Below, one piece after another: positions 42,178-50,238 of a stretch of 64,000 bases of DNA. The translations under genes and the position numbers were made by a program. Each line of letters opens with the position of its first letter. The first letter of the stretch is position 1. Source of the DNA: Frateuria_A sp051900535 (GTDB taxonomy: Bacteria; Pseudomonadota; Gammaproteobacteria; Xanthomonadales; Rhodanobacteraceae); the NCBI RefSeq assembly GCF_051900535.1, contig NZ_JBHZGI010000004.1, forward strand, positions 62,001 through 126,000, in the 5' to 3' direction. The notes beneath the pieces were generated by a model. That model worked only from the letters and a program-made list of their open reading frames with translations. It made no database searches and was not told the origin of the DNA.

Positions 42178-42702
42178 CTAGTCCATGCGGGCCTTGATAA
42201 AGGCGCGCGCGAAGCGCCAGTCGCGGTCGATGGTGCGCCGGCACAGACCCAGCGTTTCGCCCACCTGTTCCAGGCTGAGGCCGGCGAAGAAGCGCAGTTC
42301 GACCACCTGCGCGGCGCGCGCGTCGGCCAATTCGAGTTCGTCCAGCGCGGCGTCCAGCGCGAGTGCCTGTTCGGCGGTGTCGAGCGCGAGTTTCAGCGAC
42401 TGGTCGTCCAGCGTGACGCGCTGCCACTGCCCGCCGGCGCACAGGCGCAGGCGGTCGCGGGCGCGGTTGATCAGCAGGTGCCGCATGGCGCGCGCGGCGT
42501 AGCTGAAGAACTGCGCTGGATGGTCGAACTGCAGGCCTTCGCGCTGGCCCATGCGCAGGTACAACTCGTGCACCAGCTCGGTGGTGTCCAGCGTGGCATT
42601 GCGACGGCTGGCCAGCTGTTTGGCGGCCATCGCCTTCAGGCGCGCGTAGACCGTGACGAACAACGCCTCGGCCGACTGGTCGAGCGGCATGGGTTCGGTC
42701 AT
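42178..42702 (-). CDS. ECF-subfamily RNA polymerase sigma factor (TIGR02999-like)
   Basis: A 174-residue protein. It reads LFVTVYARLKAMAAKQLASRRNATLDTTELVHELYLRM and HPAQFFSYAARAMRHLLINRARDRLR (region 2). Region 4 is DARAAQVVELRFFAGLSLEQVGETLGLCRRTIDRDWRFARAFIK. The LDTTELVHEaYLRL and RxIDRDWRxARAwL pattern defines the group that accompanies TPR-bearing protein kinases. The start ATG at 42702 is family-like. The kinase gene follows 142 nt downstream. Confidence 0.92.
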   Translation of the reverse strand: MTEPMPLDQSAEALFVTVYARLKAMAAKQLASRRNATLDTTELVHELYLRMGQREGLQFDHPAQFFSYAARAMRHLLINRARDRLRLCAGGQWQRVTLDDQSLKLALDTAEQALALDAALDELELADARAAQVVELRFFAGLSLEQVGETLGLCRRTIDRDWRFARAFIKARMD

Positions 42703-42798
42703 CGCGAAGCACCCCGCTGGGCAGGTCTTCAACGGGGGGATGGTACGCCTGCGCGGGATGGGTGGAACGGATCGCAGCGATCCGTCGGGTACTTGCCC

Positions 42799-42928
42799 GT
42801 TCTCCCCCGCGGGCAGAGGGCTGGGGTGAGGGGCCACTCTTGCGAAAGGCCGCCTACAGGGACGGTCGCTCTGGTTACTTCCCCGCAAGCCCCGGCCCCT
42901 CACCCAAACCCTCTTTCCGGAGGGGAGA
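42799..42928. repeat. BIME between the nucleotidyltransferase and ECF genes
   Basis: The left arm CGTTCTCCCCCGCGGGCAGA with GGGTGAGGGG ends at 42833. The right arm CCCCTCACCCAAACCCTCTT is at 42896-42928. The inner ends CACTCTTGCGAAAGG and CCCCGCAAGCCCCGG are shared with the other pairs. The gap 42703-42933 holds nothing else. Confidence 0.85.
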
Positions 42929-42933
42929 CCACT

Positions 42934-44154
42934 TCAACTTTCGGCGGAGCGCGACTCCAGCGCCGCCCGCACCACGTACAACGTATCCATCCGCGGCACC
43001 GGGCGGGTCAGCCAGGCAAGAATGCGCCGTCGTTGCGACGAAACGACCCAGCTTTGCCCCTGCAGCCACAGTTGCGTGCGCACCATGTCCGCCCGCTCGC
43101 GCCGCGCCTCGTCGGTGGGCCTGAGCCGGTTGTGCAGGTAGCGCGCGACCTCGCCGGGCGAGCGGCACCATTCCATGCCGGCCAGGCCGTGCAGCCACAG
43201 GTCCGAGCAGGAGACCGCACTCAGCGTCCAGCGGCTGGAGACCGCGCGCAGCAGCGGCGGGCAGTCGCGCTCGAGCCGTTCGAGCACGGCGTCCGGCACC
43301 GCATGGCGGTAATAGCGCGCCACCAGGCGCAGCGGCGGCAGCGCCCACCACGGCGGTTCGTGCGCGTGCCACAGCACGTCCCAGTCGCGCAGGGTCATGC
43401 GCGTGGCCAGCAGCGAGATGTCGTTGAGGTGCAGCAGGCGCAGGCTGCGGCCGCAGAGGTTGCCGGCCGCGTGCAGCAGCAGGTGGCCCATCAGCGCCGC
43501 GTGCGACGGGTAAGCGTTGAGCCCGGGTTGCGCGTCGCGCGGATACACCGTGGCGGTGAGGTCGACGGTGGCCAGCGGCAGGCGCTCGTGGATGTGCGTG
43601 TGCAGCTCGATGTTGACCGGGGTGTCACGGTGCTCGCCCAGCGCATTCACCGGCGCCTGTGCGACCGGCTTGAACACCTGGTGCTTCCACTGGGTGAAGG
43701 AGCTCTCGTAGCCAAGTTCCTGGAGCAGGCCGGCCGCGCGTTGCGCGTCGCCCGGATGGACGAGCAGGTCGATGTCCGCCATCGGCCGTTCGCCCGCCGC
43801 GTACAGGCCCAGCGCGTGCAGGGCCGCGCCCTTCAGCGGCACCAGCGGCACGCCGGCCGCGCGGGCGGCGGCGTCCAGCCGGTGCAGCAGGTCGACGATG
43901 CGCTGGTGGCGCAGCGCCACGTGTTCGTGCTGGTCGGCGAGGAAGCGCTTCCACGGCGCGTGCTGCCAGCTGGGACGGCGGTCGAGCAGCGGTGAGACGC
44001 CGTGCGCGGCGGCCGCGGCCATGGCCAGGCGCCATTCCAGCGCGGTCCAGTCGGGCGTGCCGCCGCCGGGCAACGCCAGTTCGGCGGCGAGCGCTTCGGT
44101 GGCGCGGCGCAGGCCGGCGCGGATGGTGCGTAGCGGCGGCAGGTGGTCAGGCAT
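42934..44154 (-). CDS. Nucleotidyltransferase-fold protein (NTP_transf_5-like)
   Basis: A 406-residue protein. PLKGAALHALGLYAAGERPMADIDLLVHPGDAQRAAGLLQELGY contains the nucleotidyltransferase metal motif DxD (ADIDLLV), with the preceding LKGAA typical of PF14907. Later regions include NIELHTHIHERL and ALMGHLLLHAAGN. Proteins of this family accompany HPrK-like kinases, PqqD-like proteins and exporters in peptide- or polysaccharide-modification loci, but none is well understood. It overlaps the radical SAM gene by 8 nt. Confidence 0.82.
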   Translation of the reverse strand: MPDHLPPLRTIRAGLRRATEALAAELALPGGGTPDWTALEWRLAMAAAAAHGVSPLLDRRPSWQHAPWKRFLADQHEHVALRHQRIVDLLHRLDAAARAAGVPLVPLKGAALHALGLYAAGERPMADIDLLVHPGDAQRAAGLLQELGYESSFTQWKHQVFKPVAQAPVNALGEHRDTPVNIELHTHIHERLPLATVDLTATVYPRDAQPGLNAYPSHAALMGHLLLHAAGNLCGRSLRLLHLNDISLLATRMTLRDWDVLWHAHEPPWWALPPLRLVARYYRHAVPDAVLERLERDCPPLLRAVSSRWTLSAVSCSDLWLHGLAGMEWCRSPGEVARYLHNRLRPTDEARRERADMVRTQLWLQGQSWVVSSQRRRILAWLTRPVPRMDTLYVVRAALESRSAES

Positions 44155-45622
44155 GGCTGAAAGAGGCCGTGGCCGCGGGGCAGGCCTGTTCGGTGCGGTG
44201 CGCCTGCTCGCTGGCGATCAACGCGTTCCAGCGCGCGTCCAGCGCGGCGCGGGCCAGCCCGTGGTGTTCGGTGGACAGCTGCGATGCCGACTGCTGCAGC
44301 TCCACTTGCGCGTGCAGCAAGTCGCGCACGTGGCGGTAGAAGTCCGAGTCGTAGGCACCGCGGAACATCATCGCCAGGTCGTTGCTTTCCTCCCAGTGCG
44401 TCTTGCGGCCGAGCTGGGCTTTGACCTTTTCGTAGAACTTGGTGCCGGGCAGCGGATAGGACACGCTGACGCCGATGTCGTCCGGCGCGGCGCGCGCGAT
44501 CAGTTCGCGCGTGGCGAGCAGGTCTTCCAGTTCCTCGCCGAGATAGCCCAGCTGGACGAAGAAGCCGACGCGGATGCCGTGGCGCCCGAGCCGTTCGCGG
44601 GCGCCGATCAGGTCGGCCACGTGGGTGCCCTTGCTCATGGCGTCGAGCACGCGCTGGCTGCCGCTTTCGGCGCCGATCCACACCTCGACGCAGCCGGCCT
44701 GCGCCAGCGCATCGGCCATCGCCTCGCTGCACAGGTCGGCGCGCGCCTGGATGGTGAACGGCACCGGGCCGGCGCTCGCGTGCAGGTGTTCAGCGAAGGC
44801 CTGCACCCAATCGACGTAGAAGCCGAAGATGTCGTCGGCCATCCAGATGTGGTCGGGCGCGAACGTGTGCTTCAGGTGCGCCATTTCGGCGGCCACGTCC
44901 AGTGCGTCGCGCTGGCGGTAGTGGTTGCCCCAGATCGGCTTGGCGCACCAGTTGCAGCGGAACGGGCAGCCGCGCGAGGCGGCCATGTTGAGGCTGAAGT
45001 AGCCGTGCCGCTCCTTCCAGAACGCGCGGTAGCGCTCGATGTCGATCAGGTCCCATGCCGGATGGCCGACCAGCCGCGCGTCCGGCGGCTGGATGCCGAT
45101 GCGCTGCAGTTGCGTCTGGCCGTCCGCGCGGAAGGCGACACCGGCCAGGCCGGCGGTCCAGTCGCGATGGTCGATGGCGCGGTCGCGGTCGAGCCGCTCG
45201 ACCAGCGCCGACAACGCGCCGACGCCCTCGCCCAGCAGCACCACGTCGGCGCCGGCGGCGAGAAAGGCATCGGGCTGATCGGAGGCGTCCGAGCCGGCCA
45301 CGATCACGCGGGCGCCGCTGGCATGCGCCTCGCGGATCATCTGGCAGGCCGCCTCGCGCATGCGGCTCAAGCACATCTTGGTGAGGAAGTTGAAGTTGTC
45401 CTCGTACAGCACCACCAGCTCTGGCGCGGCGGCGTGCAGGGCGTCGGCGTAGGCCTCCACGCCGTCGGCGAGCATGGTGTCGAACAGCGTGACCTCGTGC
45501 CCGTGCTGGCGCAGGAACGCGGCGACCTGGATCGTCGCCAACGGGGGATAGGGCTTGCCACGTTCCCACTGCTTGCGGTCGTACTGCAGGTAGTAGGAGT
45601 GGCTGACCTGGATCTTGAGCAT
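44147..45622 (-). CDS. B12-binding-domain radical SAM protein
   Basis: A 491-residue protein starting MLKIQVSHSYYLQYDRKQWERGKPYPPLATIQVAAFLRQHGHEV, a cobalamin-binding-like domain. The radical SAM motif is CPFRCNWC (CxxxCxxC), followed by GNHYRQRDALDVAAEMAHLKHTF, IWIADD-like IWMADDIFGF and VEVWIGAESGSQRVLDAMSKG. Substrate and reaction are unknown. It is divergent from the HPrK-like gene across 302 nt and is translationally coupled to the nucleotidyltransferase. Confidence 0.9.
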   Translation of the reverse strand: MLKIQVSHSYYLQYDRKQWERGKPYPPLATIQVAAFLRQHGHEVTLFDTMLADGVEAYADALHAAAPELVVLYEDNFNFLTKMCLSRMREAACQMIREAHASGARVIVAGSDASDQPDAFLAAGADVVLLGEGVGALSALVERLDRDRAIDHRDWTAGLAGVAFRADGQTQLQRIGIQPPDARLVGHPAWDLIDIERYRAFWKERHGYFSLNMAASRGCPFRCNWCAKPIWGNHYRQRDALDVAAEMAHLKHTFAPDHIWMADDIFGFYVDWVQAFAEHLHASAGPVPFTIQARADLCSEAMADALAQAGCVEVWIGAESGSQRVLDAMSKGTHVADLIGARERLGRHGIRVGFFVQLGYLGEELEDLLATRELIARAAPDDIGVSVSYPLPGTKFYEKVKAQLGRKTHWEESNDLAMMFRGAYDSDFYRHVRDLLHAQVELQQSASQLSTEHHGLARAALDARWNALIASEQAHRTEQACPAATASFSHA

Positions 45623-45796
45623 GGATGTCGGCCCGGCCGTTGGCGAAGGAGGCCGCGCGGGGCGGCCGTCGGCGTGCATGCGGGTATGTGCCGGACGGGG
45701 GGATCGAGGTTGCGTAGCCTTGGCGGTCTCTCCCGGTCAGGGAGCTGATGCGTGCGGCGTGGGCGCGCGAAGACATGACAGGCGCGCGATCTGAAG

Positions 45797-45873
45797 CCCT
45801 CTACCCTCTGGGGAGGCAGATTCGTCGCAAGAACGACCCCTCACCCCAGCCCTCTCCCCGAAGGAGAGAGGGG
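45797..45873. repeat. BIME in the divergent region of the radical SAM / HPrK cluster
   Basis: The left half is CCCTCTACCCTCTGGGGAGG (45797-45816). The right half is CCCCTCACCCCAGCCCTCTC through AGAGAGGGG (45837-45873). The 302-nt gap 45623-45924 must hold both divergent promoters. I see no clear precursor-peptide gene in it. Confidence 0.75.
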
Positions 45874-45924
45874 CCATTTGCGGCGAGCAAAACCTCTACC
45901 TCCCGCAAGCGCACTCACGCCGGC

Positions 45925-47007
45925 ATGACCCCGCCCTCCTCCCCTGCCACCGTCGCCGATCCGTTCGGCGAGCGCACCGCCTGCGGTTTCGGGCTGCAGC
46001 GCAGGGTGCTGGGTGGACGCTTCCACTTCGCCAGCGACAACGAAGCATTGTTGAAGCTGGTCGAGGTCGCCTATGGCGGGCTTCCCGCGTACGAGCTGCC
46101 GCGCGCGGAGGACTTCCACATCGAGCTGCGCCTGCTGCCCGCCCGCACCCGGTACCGCCGCGAGCCACCGCCGGTGCGGCATCAGGCGGGCGCGGGGCTC
46201 CTGTGCGGCGTGATGGACGAGTACAACTATGCCGTGCTCGACCCGCGTGGCCGTCGTGCGCTGGTGGCCGCTTCGCAGGCGATGCTCCGGCGGCCTTATC
46301 ACCTGCGCTACGAGCTTATCGAGTTCGCCGTGTTTACCCTGGCCACGCGCGGCATGGGCCTGGTGCCGCTGCATGGCGCGTGCGTGGGACATGGCGGGCG
46401 CGGCCTGCTGTTGCTGGGTGACAGCGGCGCGGGCAAGTCCACGCTGGCGCTGCACAGCCTGTTGCACGGTCTGGATTTCCTCGCCGAGGACGCCGTGTTC
46501 GTGCAGCCGCACACCCTGCTCGCCACCGGCGTACCCAATTTCCTGCACCTGCGCCCGGACGCGCTCGAGTTGCTTCCCGAGGGCGCCATGCGCGATTGGT
46601 TGCAACGCTCGCCACGGATCCGCCGGCGCAGCGGCGTGGAGAAGATCGAGGCCGATCTTCGCCACGGTGCGGGCCGGCTGGCGGGCAAACCGCTGGAACT
46701 GGCCGGCGCGGTGATGGTGACCGGGGAGCGTGCCGACGGCGAGTTGCTGACGCCCGTGGATACCGACGCCGCCGCGGCCTGGCTGGTGGCCAACCAGCCC
46801 TACGCGGCGGGCCAGCCGGGCTGGCAGGCGTTCGCGCGGGCGCTGGTGGGCCGTGGCGTGTACCGGCTGCGGCGCGGACGCGATCCGCGGGCATCGGTCG
46901 AGGCACTGCGGCGGCTGCTTGATACCGGCGCACACCCCGTCTCCCGCGAGGAAGTGCGCGGGAGCGGGCCAACTTTTCCCGAAACCGCCTGCACTCAGGA
47001 AAGATGA
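45925..47007 (+). CDS. HPr-kinase-like (HprK-related) protein
   Basis: A 360-residue protein. The Walker A motif is LLGDSGAGKSTLALHSLL (about residues 162-179), preceded by GMGLVPLHGACVGHGGRG. The acidic motif is FLAEDAVFV. That is the HPrK C-terminal kinase core. The HPr-kinase N-terminal sensor domain is missing; instead there is a 150-residue region beginning ACGFGLQRRVLGGRFHFAS. HprK-related proteins recur in peptide- and polysaccharide-modification gene clusters, where the substrate is unknown. The ATG at 45925 is used, as upstream in-frame codons are repeat sequence. It overlaps the ABC gene by 4 nt (ATGA). Confidence 0.82.
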   Translation: MTPPSSPATVADPFGERTACGFGLQRRVLGGRFHFASDNEALLKLVEVAYGGLPAYELPRAEDFHIELRLLPARTRYRREPPPVRHQAGAGLLCGVMDEYNYAVLDPRGRRALVAASQAMLRRPYHLRYELIEFAVFTLATRGMGLVPLHGACVGHGGRGLLLLGDSGAGKSTLALHSLLHGLDFLAEDAVFVQPHTLLATGVPNFLHLRPDALELLPEGAMRDWLQRSPRIRRRSGVEKIEADLRHGAGRLAGKPLELAGAVMVTGERADGELLTPVDTDAAAAWLVANQPYAAGQPGWQAFARALVGRGVYRLRRGRDPRASVEALRRLLDTGAHPVSREEVRGSGPTFPETACTQER

Positions 47008-48830
47008 GCACGATCCCCGGCAAAGACGCGACCCTGGACCGCCGCGAAGGCCTGACGGCGCCCTGGTACCAGCGCGTCACGACGATGCTGTTGCGTGCGC
47101 TGCCGGCCTCGCGCTTCTGGCGCGCCTTCGCGCTCACGCTCGGCCGCCGGGATGCGCTGCAGATAGCGAGCTACGTGGCGCTGTCGCTCGGCGCGGCGCT
47201 GGCCGGCAGCATCGCGGCGATCTGCCTGGTGCCACTGGTACAGCCGGGTTCGTCGTCGCCGTTCGTCGGCTACGACAGCGTGCCGATGCAGGCGCTCGCC
47301 TTTGCCGTGGCCACCGGCAGTTTCGCGCTGATGCGCTGGCAGGTCGCGCGGCTGGGCGCCGACCTGGTCAGCCGCTGCGGCATGAACCTGCGGCGGATGG
47401 TGCACGCGCGCCTGGTCGATGCGCCGCTGGGCGAACTGGCCGATGCGAGCTCGGCCGAGATCGCCAACGTGCTGACCTACAACATCGAGATCCTGGTGCA
47501 GGGCTTCAGTGCGCTGCTGCAATTGGCGGTGATCGGACTCACCACCGCGGTGAGCCTGGCGTTCGTGTTCTGGGTATCGCCGGCGCTGCTGTTCATCACG
47601 CCGGTGCTGGTGGCGCTCGGGCTGTTCGCCGCGCGCGCCTACGGCCGCGAGCAGTCGGCGGTGAGCCGGCAGTACGTGGCCGACATGACGCGGCTGTTCT
47701 GGCTCAGCGAGGATTTTCCAAGGCGCCTGCGCTATGTGCGCTCGTTCGAGCGGCAGAGCGCGGAAAAGGCGGGCTACGGTGCGATCTCCGCGCGACTGGG
47801 CCTTGGCTACCGGCGCCAGATGGAGCTGGTCGCCGCCGGTCGGCTGATGCTGGAACTGGCCGCCGCCGCGGGGATCGCCGGCATGTTCGTGCTCGCCCAT
47901 CGCTGGCACGGCATCGACAGTGCGTCGCTGATCGCGGTGAGCCTGCTGCTCGGTCGCCTGCTGCCGTACCTGGTGTCGACCCGGCAAAGCTGCCAGCAAT
48001 TGCGTTCGGCCTCGCCGGCGCTGGAGCTGTGGCAACGCCACATGCGGCACCGGCACGACGCACTGCCGGCGGTGCCCGCGCGTGCGCTGGCGGTCGGCGA
48101 CGTGCTGGCCATCGGCCAGTTGCGCCTGCGCGCGCCGCTGGAGGCGCTGTGCGTGCGCCATCTGGTGCTCTCGCCCGGCGAGCTGACGCTGATCTCGGGC
48201 GACTCCGGCATCGGCAAGAGCAGCCTGGTCGACGTGCTGGCCGGCATGCTCCTGCCATCCGAATTCACCGCATCGATCGGCGATCACCCGATCGACTTCG
48301 ACGGCTACCGCGCGCTGGTGCGCAATGGCGCCTACGTCAGCCAGAGCGTGCGCCCGTGGCAGCACACGGTGCGCGACTGCCTGGCCTGGGCGGCACCGGC
48401 GGCGAGCGACGACACCATGCTCGGCGTGCTGGAGGATGTCGGCCTCGGCCGCTGGCTGGCCGCGTCGCGCGAGGGCCTGGATGCGCCGCTCTACGGCAGT
48501 TCCAGCCGTCTGTCCGGCGGCGAACTGCAGCGACTGATGCTGGCCCAGGTGATCCTGCGCCAGCCGCTGCTGGCGGTGCTGGACGAGGCCACCGGCGCGC
48601 TGGATGCCGCGTCGGAGCTGGCCGTGCTGGCCGCGCTCAAGCGGCACTTGCCGCGCTCGATCCTGGTGGTGGTGTCGCATCGCGAAGGCGTGGCGGCGAT
48701 GGCCGACCAGCATCTGCTGATCGGCAGGGATCTGATGGCGGGCGTGACACGTCCTGCGAGTCCATCGTCATCGCGCGCTGCTGCTCCCTCTCCGGGCCGG
48801 GGAGAGGGCTGGGGTGAGGGGTCGCCCTAG
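47004..48830 (+). CDS. ABC exporter, fused membrane and ATPase domains
   Basis: A 608-residue half-transporter. The membrane part (about 40-330) has six helices (IASYVALSLGAALAGSIAAICLVPL to LIAVSLLLGRLLPYLV). The ATPase has a Walker A variant GDSGIGKSS, a Q-loop region YVSQSVRPW, the signature LSGGE, a Walker B region LLAVLDEATGALD and the H-loop SHRE. It lacks a C39 peptidase domain, so it would export a product processed by other means. Its last 15 or so residues are encoded by a repeat (48784-48821) that runs into the stop. It follows the HPrK-like gene with a 4-nt overlap. Confidence 0.92.
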   Translation: MSTIPGKDATLDRREGLTAPWYQRVTTMLLRALPASRFWRAFALTLGRRDALQIASYVALSLGAALAGSIAAICLVPLVQPGSSSPFVGYDSVPMQALAFAVATGSFALMRWQVARLGADLVSRCGMNLRRMVHARLVDAPLGELADASSAEIANVLTYNIEILVQGFSALLQLAVIGLTTAVSLAFVFWVSPALLFITPVLVALGLFAARAYGREQSAVSRQYVADMTRLFWLSEDFPRRLRYVRSFERQSAEKAGYGAISARLGLGYRRQMELVAAGRLMLELAAAAGIAGMFVLAHRWHGIDSASLIAVSLLLGRLLPYLVSTRQSCQQLRSASPALELWQRHMRHRHDALPAVPARALAVGDVLAIGQLRLRAPLEALCVRHLVLSPGELTLISGDSGIGKSSLVDVLAGMLLPSEFTASIGDHPIDFDGYRALVRNGAYVSQSVRPWQHTVRDCLAWAAPAASDDTMLGVLEDVGLGRWLAASREGLDAPLYGSSSRLSGGELQRLMLAQVILRQPLLAVLDEATGALDAASELAVLAALKRHLPRSILVVVSHREGVAAMADQHLLIGRDLMAGVTRPASPSSSRAAAPSPGRGEGWGEGSP

Positions 48831-48938
48831 CGACGGACTCCCCATTGCGTTCACGTTTCCCGCGGCGTCCAAGGCGCCGATTGCCTTTCCCCGCAAGCCC
48901 CGCCCCTCACCCAAACCCTCTCCCCGGAGGGGAGAGGG
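48784..48938. repeat. BIME at the 3' end of the ABC exporter gene
   Basis: The left arm (48784-48821) runs into the ABC transporter stop at 48828. The right arm CCCCTCACCCAAACCCTCTC (48903-48938) lies after it. The inner end CCCCGCAAGCCCCGC is as in the other pairs. The left arm encodes the APSPGRGEGWGEGSP tail. Confidence 0.9.
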
Positions 48939-48981
48939 CTTCAGATCGCGGGGAACATCAGCTCGACGGGAAAGCCGACGG

Positions 48982-50238
48982 CTACTTCCGCAGCCGCGGC
49001 ACGCCGTGCTCGTCGCGCTCTTCCACCGCCAGCGAGCGCGTGTCCGGGTGCGACAGGCGGCTGTCGCGCGGCAGGTCGAGGGTGGGCTCGCCGCGGGTGA
49101 GGGCCAGCGCGTTGCGGTAGCAGCGCTGGGCGAGCGGGACATCCCCCTGGCCGATGCAGGCGTCGCCCATCGCTTCCCAGGCGCCAGGGCTGGGGGCGAT
49201 GGCGAGGGAGCGTTCGAGGTAGGTGCGTGCCTTGCCCCACAGTTGCTGGCGCAGGCACATGCGGCCGAGCGCGAGCAGCAGGCCGGGGTCGTTGGGGTGG
49301 GCCTCGAGCCAGCCTTCGGCACGGCGAAGGCGGGCGTCGAGGTCGTCACCGTCGAGCGTGCCCCAGGTTTCAGCCAGTTGCGGCGACCACTCGCGGCGCA
49401 GGGCGGACTCCAGTTCGTCCATCGCCGGCAGCGCCAGGCCGAAGGCGGCGGCGCGGCGGGCGTAGGCGTCGATCACCGCGGGCGCGCGGCGCTGGCCCTT
49501 GGGCAGTTGCGACCACAGTCCATTGAGCGCCTGGCCGTCGGGAGTGGCGAGGATGGCCGCCACCAGTACCTGCGTTTCCAGCGCGGCATAGCGGGGTGTG
49601 CCAAGCGCGCCGCTTTTCTGCAGCGGCTCCAGCGCAGCCAGCGCGCGGCGGGGTTCGCCGGCGGCGAGCGCGGCGAGGGCGAGTTCGTGCCAGCCCCCGG
49701 GGGTGAGGCTGCCACTGTCGGCCTCGGGATTGAGGAGGGCGAGGGCTTCGGCCGGCTTGCCGTCGCGGCGCAGTACGCGCGCACGCACCACGCGCGCCGC
49801 CTGCGGCGCTGCCTGGCCGGCACGGTTGAGGGTTTCCAGCGCGCGCGCGGCTTCACCGCGACGGGAGGCCGCTTCGGCGGAGGCGAGCAGGGCCGGACCG
49901 CGCAGCGCGTCCAGCCGGGCGGCCCGCTCCAGGTCGCGCTCGGCTTCGCCGTGGCGACCTTCCATCAGCGCGACCAGGCCGCTGCCCAGCCGCTGTCGGC
50001 TGACGCGGCGGTGCCGCCGCGACATCGCGCCGAACGGCCAGCGCGCCAACCGCCACAGCCCGGCGAGGATGGCCCAGGCCAGCAACACGATGACCAGCGC
50101 GGCCACCACGGTGGTTTCCACGCGCCAGCCGCGCAGGCGCACCAGCACGTAGCCGGGATCTTCGGACACCCAGTGCCAGCCGAACGCGGCCAGCGCCGCG
50201 ACCACGATCAGCAGCAACAGCCAGCGCCAGAGCTTCAC
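48982..50238 (-). CDS. hemY: HemY, TPR protein of the haem pathway operon
   Basis: A 418-residue protein with two N-terminal transmembrane helices (WLLLLIVVAALAAFGWHWV, TTVVAALVIVLLAWAILAGL). The HemY_N motif HWVSEDPGYVLVRLRGWRVETT follows the first helix. TPR-like repeats make up the remainder. It overlaps hemX by 4 nt. The protein is needed for normal coproporphyrin handling in some bacteria, though its enzymatic role is disputed. Confidence 0.92.
   Translation of the reverse strand: MKLWRWLLLLIVVAALAAFGWHWVSEDPGYVLVRLRGWRVETTVVAALVIVLLAWAILAGLWRLARWPFGAMSRRHRRVSRQRLGSGLVALMEGRHGEAERDLERAARLDALRGPALLASAEAASRRGEAARALETLNRAGQAAPQAARVVRARVLRRDGKPAEALALLNPEADSGSLTPGGWHELALAALAAGEPRRALAALEPLQKSGALGTPRYAALETQVLVAAILATPDGQALNGLWSQLPKGQRRAPAVIDAYARRAAAFGLALPAMDELESALRREWSPQLAETWGTLDGDDLDARLRRAEGWLEAHPNDPGLLLALGRMCLRQQLWGKARTYLERSLAIAPSPGAWEAMGDACIGQGDVPLAQRCYRNALALTRGEPTLDLPRDSRLSHPDTRSLAVEERDEHGVPRLRK

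Noticed and set aside
45690..45790. Possible riboswitch or precursor-peptide gene in the divergent region before the radical SAM gene
   Set aside because: Some short inverted repeats (for example CTCTCCC and AGGGAG near 45728-45742) are present, but I could not match a conserved riboswitch core and no short frame looks like a leader peptide.
45748..45924. Longer N-terminus for the HPrK-like protein
   Set aside because: It would be encoded by the palindrome pair (PSPQPSPRRREGP). The family-like start is the ATG at 45925.
46995..48713. 572-codon open frame antisense to the ABC exporter
   Set aside because: Histidine- and glutamine-rich shadow of the real gene; the exporter has all ABC motifs.
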